From Corella eumyota (taxonomy: Eukaryota; Chordata; Ascidiacea; Phlebobranchia; Corellidae), in assembly GCA_963082875.1 (NCBI GenBank), contig OY720100.1:9548001-9612000 (forward strand): a DNA stretch of 64,000 bases. Direction: 5' to 3'. The notes below the pieces were generated by a model. It searched no databases, had not been told where the DNA came from, and saw only the letters and a program-made list of their open reading frames with translations. This document shows positions 58,201-64,000 of this stretch, piece by piece. How positions within the stretch are numbered: the first letter of the stretch is position 1; every line of letters starts with the position of its first letter. Made by a program: the position numbers and the translations under genes.

Positions 58201-61200
58201 TTTTTCCTAAATAAGTGAGTGTGTTAACACATTATTTCTCTGGAAAAACAACCCAACTATTTTTATAAAAAATTTTATTTTTTCAGGTAATAAAATTAAT
58301 ATGATAAAAGCTATTTTAAAATAAAATTAAATAAAAGGAAAAACATAAAATGCGCCCACCCTCAAGTAGGGATATAGACAAATATACATCCAGTTACTCA
58401 GCATTTTTTCGGCAACTGAATCACTTCTTCTCATGCAAACAAAAAATAAATAAAAAATGCATGCGAAATAATAATATGACAAAAACAATTAACCTGCAAA
58501 TCTTATTAATAAAAAAATAAAATAAATAAAATAATAAAAAATATAACTTTGCTTTATTTACCTTCTTAAAATAAGTTTTGGATTTCTTTGAACATTAACT
58601 GATATTAAATCAGATATAAGAGATTTGGTTATCCTAAAAAATAAGATTATTTTAAAAATATTATAAAACATTAAAAATTTGCCTTAAAATTTTTACTAAC
58701 AAACAATTAGGCCCAAATTTTATAATTAACAACATACTCTGTAAAATAATCAAGTTTCTGATGCAAAGCCACGGTAAGCAGTGAGGCAACACTTCCTTTG
58801 TCTCTGTTGCTGAAACTTTTTTGTTCTTCCAATGTGTGAATAAAAACAGAGAGGAAATTGTGATTTGATAGTAGAAGTAAAAATTGGCTTAAGCCTTGTT
58901 CTAAATTTCCTGGCGGGCGTTTAGAACTCTGAAAAAAATTAATTCACTGTTTTTAGCATAAGCCTCTTGGAAATTAAAACATTAATTTTCTGTATTTTGA
59001 ACAAACTATTTCATTTTTTCTAGAAAGGCTACTTTATCAACGCTAGTAAGGGTTCTTATAATTAAAAGGTTATTCATTTCTATATGAAAAAAAAAGATTA
59101 ATAAACATTGGAACCCTTTACAACTATATCTCTTTTTTACCTCCCTTTAAAAGAGAATTTAGTTAATTTTATTCGTCCACAGGTTTTTTTTTTTTGTTAA
59201 ATGCAAAAGTGCTGAGAAAAAAATTTTGAAAAAAATTTGTTTTTAAAGGGCTATGTTAATCTTTAAAAACGTACAATTTTACATTTACTAAATTTTTTTT
59301 AGACATATTCGAACTTAATTCATTGTTAATATTTTCAATCATAAAAGTCTACCAGAGGAAGTGGGTTACCTGTACAGGTTTAAATTAATAGGTTAAGATA
59401 ATTTTGTTTATATGTTTAGAAAAATGGGCATGGATCAATTGAATAAAGTAGACAATTAAAAAAGAATTCTTTTTACATCATTTTGAAAAAGATACCCCAT
59501 TTGCTGACATTTCTGATATATACAAGTAAATTTACCTCTGGTGCTTTCATGCAAGGGTGGTAGCGGTAACTTGGAAAGAAAAAATTAGTCACAAAAGTTC
59601 GATAATTTAAACAAGGTATCCCATAATCGCCCACATCTGAAGTTAAATCCGACATGTCTATGCTAAGCTCAGCAAAAGCTTTACGAAAATCTGCACGAAC
59701 AGACATTTCCATTGACTCCATTGCTTTTTGAAAATCATTTCTAGAAGATAAAAATTAGATTTTTGTCAATTTTTGGAAATAAACAACGGTTGGGCAGTTT
59801 AATAATTTTTGGTGTGTATTCACATACTTTTTAGTAACGAAAAAATTAAATTATTTATTTAATTTAAAAAAAACAACATTTAACTGACTTGTTTGCCTTA
59901 TATTTTTTTTTTTTCTTTCGAAAGCAGATGAATACTACAGCAAAAACAACACAAACAAATACGCAGCAGCCAACTACTATCATAATTATATGAATTTCTG
60001 TTAGTGTGGCTGGATCTAGGTCGTAAGTAACTTCCCCTATATTCCATTTATTGTTGCCTATTGTAACTGTAACATCATAAGTCTCCCCCTTTTCTGTTAA
60101 AAATGTATGTAAAAGATAACTTAAAAATGATTACTTTTATTGCTTGCACAATACCTAATATAGTATGGTAATAATGATAATTTGAGTACTGTCAAAAAAA
60201 TAAATTAAAGAAGTTTAAAAATTTAACAAAAATAATTTATTCAACTGTACCTGCTTCAGGTAAAAGACAGAGTATGTTCTCATCAATTGACTGAACTAAG
60301 CATTGTAGTTTGCCTACCATCACAATAACTTCTTCCTTAGTAATCACTTCTTTGTTTAAATTTAAAACCTAGAATCAAAATTTAAACAATTAAAGCACTG
60401 CAAACAATTAAATTTTACTTTTGGATATGGATTTCAACAAGAAAAGCTATTACACAATTTACTTAAGCAATAGTACATTTTATGTGAGAACGTTTTAATT
60501 ATAAAATACCCTTATTGTAAGAAGTTCTTTTTGTCTTCGTCGAAGATCTTCATCTTTTTTTAAGGGAATAACTTGAGGGTTAGGATAATATTTTATTTGA
60601 CCAGCATCATTTAGTGGAATAAATAAGGCATCCATTTTCAGCTTCAATGAGGCAGGAAGATACAAACTGTTCGAGATATTTTGGGAAGAGTTTTTGCCTT
60701 GGTTGGTTGTTATCTATAAATAATGATAAAAAAGTACGTGGAATTGCTTGTTAAAAGGAATATATAGAAAGCTTAAAACAAACAATGTGACAAAATTTTA
60801 TGTTTAAATATTAGATTTAAAGATTTTAGAATCGGGTAAAAATATTTTTGTGACTTACCAGTGGACTAGGACAGATCATAAAAGTTGAATTCACAACAGA
60901 ACACAGTGATTTATATTCGCTTGAGGTAAAGCTTGGAAGAAAATTGTCCAAACTTTTCTTCTTTCTATAATTTTTTAATCTTAGACTATCTTGAAGCATC
61001 TGCACAAAACTTCTTTTTTTTCTGAATGGAGGAGTGGTTTCCATACCAAATGCTCTAGAATTTAAATAAAAAATCCCTTTTTTGCCCAACATTAGTCAAA
61101 AATTAAAACACTTTTAATTTTATATTGATGACATTTGCAAATGTTAATAAATGGTTAAAGTCAAACTCCTAAACACTTGTATTCGTTTACATAAATTATA

Positions 61201-63970
61201 ACACCAATCATATTTTTACATTACATACTACTTTGCTTTTATAAGAAAATTATGTTTAAAGCAACTTTTCAAACTCACATGAGCTCAGGAGATTTAACAG
61301 AAGTGAACGTCGTTCCAATAAATGAAATATTCCTTCCACCAGCTAAAAAACTGGCAAGATGTGGGCCTGATAGGGTGTAAAACTCTTTTACCTAAAAATT
61401 TAATACAACATAGCTTAAATATTTCAGTAGTTGGAATTTATTATATTTAGTACAAGACATATTTAGTTTGCTGTATTAAATCCATATTACTTTTTAAATA
61501 AATTTAATTGTCTTTTTAGTACAAAATTCAGCTATAGTTAAATAACACACTAGAAATATAAACAAAAATGTAAATACATTTCTGAACATGCACTTACATA
61601 CAAATGGTAATTTAATAAAAATATTTAAAGAAAGTTGTTCTGCTTTATTTTCTAACCTGTGGGTTCTCTGTATAATTAAAGGCATTTGGAATTACGACTG
61701 AAAAATTATCAAACCGAAGGGAAACATTTTGGTTGGACTCGACACTTGGGGACCTTGATGTTTCACACTTGATTTGATCAGACTTTACACTGTAAATTTA
61801 AAAATACTTAATATTTAGAAAAATTTCCAAAGTAAAAATAATGAATAACTTAATATTTATCAAATACCTTAAATATAAAAAAAACTTGTTTACTATACAA
61901 TACAATATTTAATGTGAATTTGAATAGTAATTTTTTTAAAACAAGAAATAAAATTCAAAATAAAACTTACGATCTAATCTCACATGGAAGGCCATTTCCA
62001 ATGTAAACATAATGTGTTGTACCTGTGTAAAGGTGTTTACCTAATATTTTAATTATAGTTCCCCCAGCTTGAGGTCCCACATCCGATCCTTTGGCCAGGC
62101 CAATAATTGTAGGATTTCTAGAAAAAAAGAAAACTTAGTTTTTTAAAAAAAGAAAACTTAGTTTAAAAAAAGAAAACTTTTGCATTAAAACATCAGAAAT
62201 TGTAGCAGAATGTAATAGTTACATCTTACAGCTGAAGTTATTTGTTGCAACAATCACAAGGCCATATTTTAAAAGTGTTTTGAGGGTCCCTAAGGTAGGT
62301 AATCTGTTATAAACACAAATTTGAAGTGCAATGTAGACAGCCCAAAATAAAAATAAATCCAACCAAACAAAAACTACTCATAGAGATAAATATTAATATA
62401 TAACAAAACCCAACTTAGCAAGCAGGCGGAAAAAGTCAAGTAATAAGTAAGTGTTGTTTTAAAGAGTAACATAAACTATGATATCCATATATTTTTTCAG
62501 TGTAGCATTGAAACAAATTTTTGAAATTTTTAGATTGCATTGATGCATAAAGTTTAAAACAACATCATTTAATTTTGACCAAAATTTCAAAATATTCATG
62601 CAAACATATACCTATCACATTGTAAATCCTGTCAATAAATATAAAAAAAACTAAAAAAAACATAAATTATGTTATTAAAGTGCTACCTGTATATGAAATC
62701 ATCACTAGAATATATGGTGTGATTTCGTACTTCAACCATTATCTTTCCTGCCACTTCATTCTCATCTCCTTCCACCTGAACTTCCTTACTTATACATACA
62801 ATGCTGTAGAACAAAAAAGTTAATCACCTTCACCAGTCATAGTTATTGAATATAAACAAAATATTTCAGTTAAAAAAGTTGTTCAGAATTTAAACAGTTT
62901 AACTTGTAAATCATCTTTGTCCCTAAAATCAGTAGAAATTACATTATTTTGATATACTAAATGCCTGTTAAAGCAATTTTTAAATAATGTATTTCTTTAG
63001 ACATCTCACCTTACAGAAGTTGTATACTTGTAATTTAACAAATCACATGTTTTTCCAGCAACAGTCACCCTTTGCACATCACTTGCTACTGTTCCCATAT
63101 TAACTCCACTTATATGTATTTCAGTTCCTCCATTTAGAGGTCCACTGAAAGGTTCAAACCCCTGCAATGAATAGTTTTTCGGTACAGTAGAACTAAAGCA
63201 AGTTAATATTAATAAGAACAAATAAAATAAGTATAACAAGGCAGCATTTAAACATATTATAACGACCACAAACATTAAAGCTCCCTTACACCTAAAAAAA
63301 CATGAATTTAACATGTATACAACACATTTTGAATAAGCAGTTAGCCATTACCGATGTAAGTAAGTCAAAATGTAAGCTTTGCATCAAGTATAAAGATTGG
63401 GGATTTTAAAAAAGTGCCTTAAGGCGTAAATAACAAAAAACTTAATTTCATAAACATAGTTCACTAAAGTACCATTAAAAGGTGTTAACAAAATGCCTGT
63501 CTATTTAAAAGTTAAATTTTAATTGTAAAGCCTATGGTTTTAAAAATCAAAACAGAACAAAAACTATTTAACAGTAAAGAAAATAATTTCTTGCATTTTT
63601 TAAAAATGCTTTTTATGTAAAACTTTTATGCGATTAATTTTAAATGTTAACTATTGTGACAACACAATTTATCTCTAAACAACTGTTTAAAAATCCAGTC
63701 TCAAAAACGACCAATAATGGAGATACATGAAATTTCTGATAGTCAATGCAAAAATTCTGATAATCAATGTAAAAATCCTACTGTAATTTGAGGAGGTTCA
63801 CATTGATTTGCATTAGTGATCCAGTTCACATTGATTTGCATTAGTGATCTAGGAGAACAAGATTGTTGAATTGAACATTCTTGTGTATTATCACACCAAC
63901 CACAGTTGTATTTGGGGGCCGCAGTTGAACATAGACTACAGTCAGAATGATCAACTGAACATTTGTAAAA
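55232..63970 (-). CDS. PLXNA: Plexin A-type semaphorin receptor (partial, N-terminal semaphorin domain beyond window)
   Basis: Twenty-five in-phase exons from 63970-63782 to 55333-55232 encode the last 1133 residues. Plexins bind semaphorins and signal through an intracellular Ras/Rap GAP domain. Order seen: PSI domain ([22 protein letters not shown]); IPT repeats ([39 protein letters not shown]); a membrane helix ([20 protein letters not shown], exon 60093-59889); juxtamembrane [23 protein letters not shown] segments with the arginine-finger regions [15 protein letters not shown] and [17 protein letters not shown]; Rho-binding insert; and C-terminal [32 protein letters not shown] and the absence of a VTDL terminus favour type A over B. 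TM exon donor is GTCAGT. An unusual 28-base duplication lies in the PSI exon. Confidence 0.93.
62230..62303 (-). other. Candidate cryptic or poison exon in plexin
   Basis: 74 bases with acceptor TTATAACAG and donor GTAAGA, open in the phase of the upstream plexin exon ([18 protein letters not shown]). The flanking exons 62803-62687 and 62117-61971 join perfectly without it. Including it puts TAA at the next junction, so it would end the receptor within the IPT region. Confidence 0.35.
63785..63845. repeat. 28-base tandem duplication inside the plexin PSI exon
   Basis: CACATTGATTTGCATTAGTG with flanks is present twice in tandem (unit about 28 bases). The two copies are read in different frames: first MQINVN, then NANQCEPP. 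Just downstream on the + strand side (63733-63775) another degenerate duplication, TTCTGATA-TCAATG-AAAAA, lies in the intron. Confidence 0.85.
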
Positions 63971-64000
63971 CTATAAAAAATATAATTTAACATGGATCAA

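Overview
The window looks like a compact, AT-rich animal genome, most likely an ascidian tunicate (Ciona-like). This is inference from four things: short introns with GT-AG borders, small gene spacing, a chordate set of single genes (Axin, a type A plexin, a fused ER G6PD-6PGL enzyme, an axonemal docking-complex subunit resembling Ciona p66), and one near-match to the Ciona spliced leader. I reconstructed spliced genes by hand from the raw sequence. For every gene listed as complete, the exons join in phase and the proteins have family-like lengths.

Layout. 1-2565 (-): 5' end of the glycogen debranching enzyme, intronless here and cut by the window edge. 4588-12827 (-): five tandem Ly6/uPAR-type (LU, three-finger) cell-surface genes, all with the same three-exon plan but different stalks and membrane anchors. 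14087-15268 (-): a secreted protein with two WxxW (mucin/CILP-type) domains. 16342-20376 (-): AUP1, with a roughly 1 kb long-TIR transposon in its first intron. 20377-26695: a repeat-rich stretch with a perfect hairpin, a spliced-leader-like 16-mer, a MITE, minisatellite and foldback elements, and one small single-exon gene for a probable mitochondrial membrane protein (22953-23384, +).

26696-29629 (-): a BTB/POZ protein. 31409-37509 (-): Axin, complete, 11 exons. 38376-41374 (+): H6PD, complete, divergent from Axin. 41589-44799 (-): SF3B4, tail to tail with H6PD. 45538-50418 (-): ODAD1 (CCDC114/CCDC63, p66). 50419-52339: divergent intergenic DNA with repeats carrying TGACGTCA. 52340-54494 (+): PEX14, complete. 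55232-63970 (-): plexin A, from the first PSI domain visible to the C-terminus; the semaphorin domain lies beyond the right edge.

Four copies of one tRNA-derived SINE family lie in introns of the BTB gene, H6PD, SF3B4 and PEX14. The housekeeping genes are functionally unrelated (glycogen, ER pentose phosphate, splicing, peroxisome, cilium, Wnt, guidance). The real local system is the LU cluster with the adjoining WxxW gene: a lineage-expanded set of small disulfide-rich surface or secreted proteins that could serve recognition, adhesion or defence. That role is inference from architecture only.
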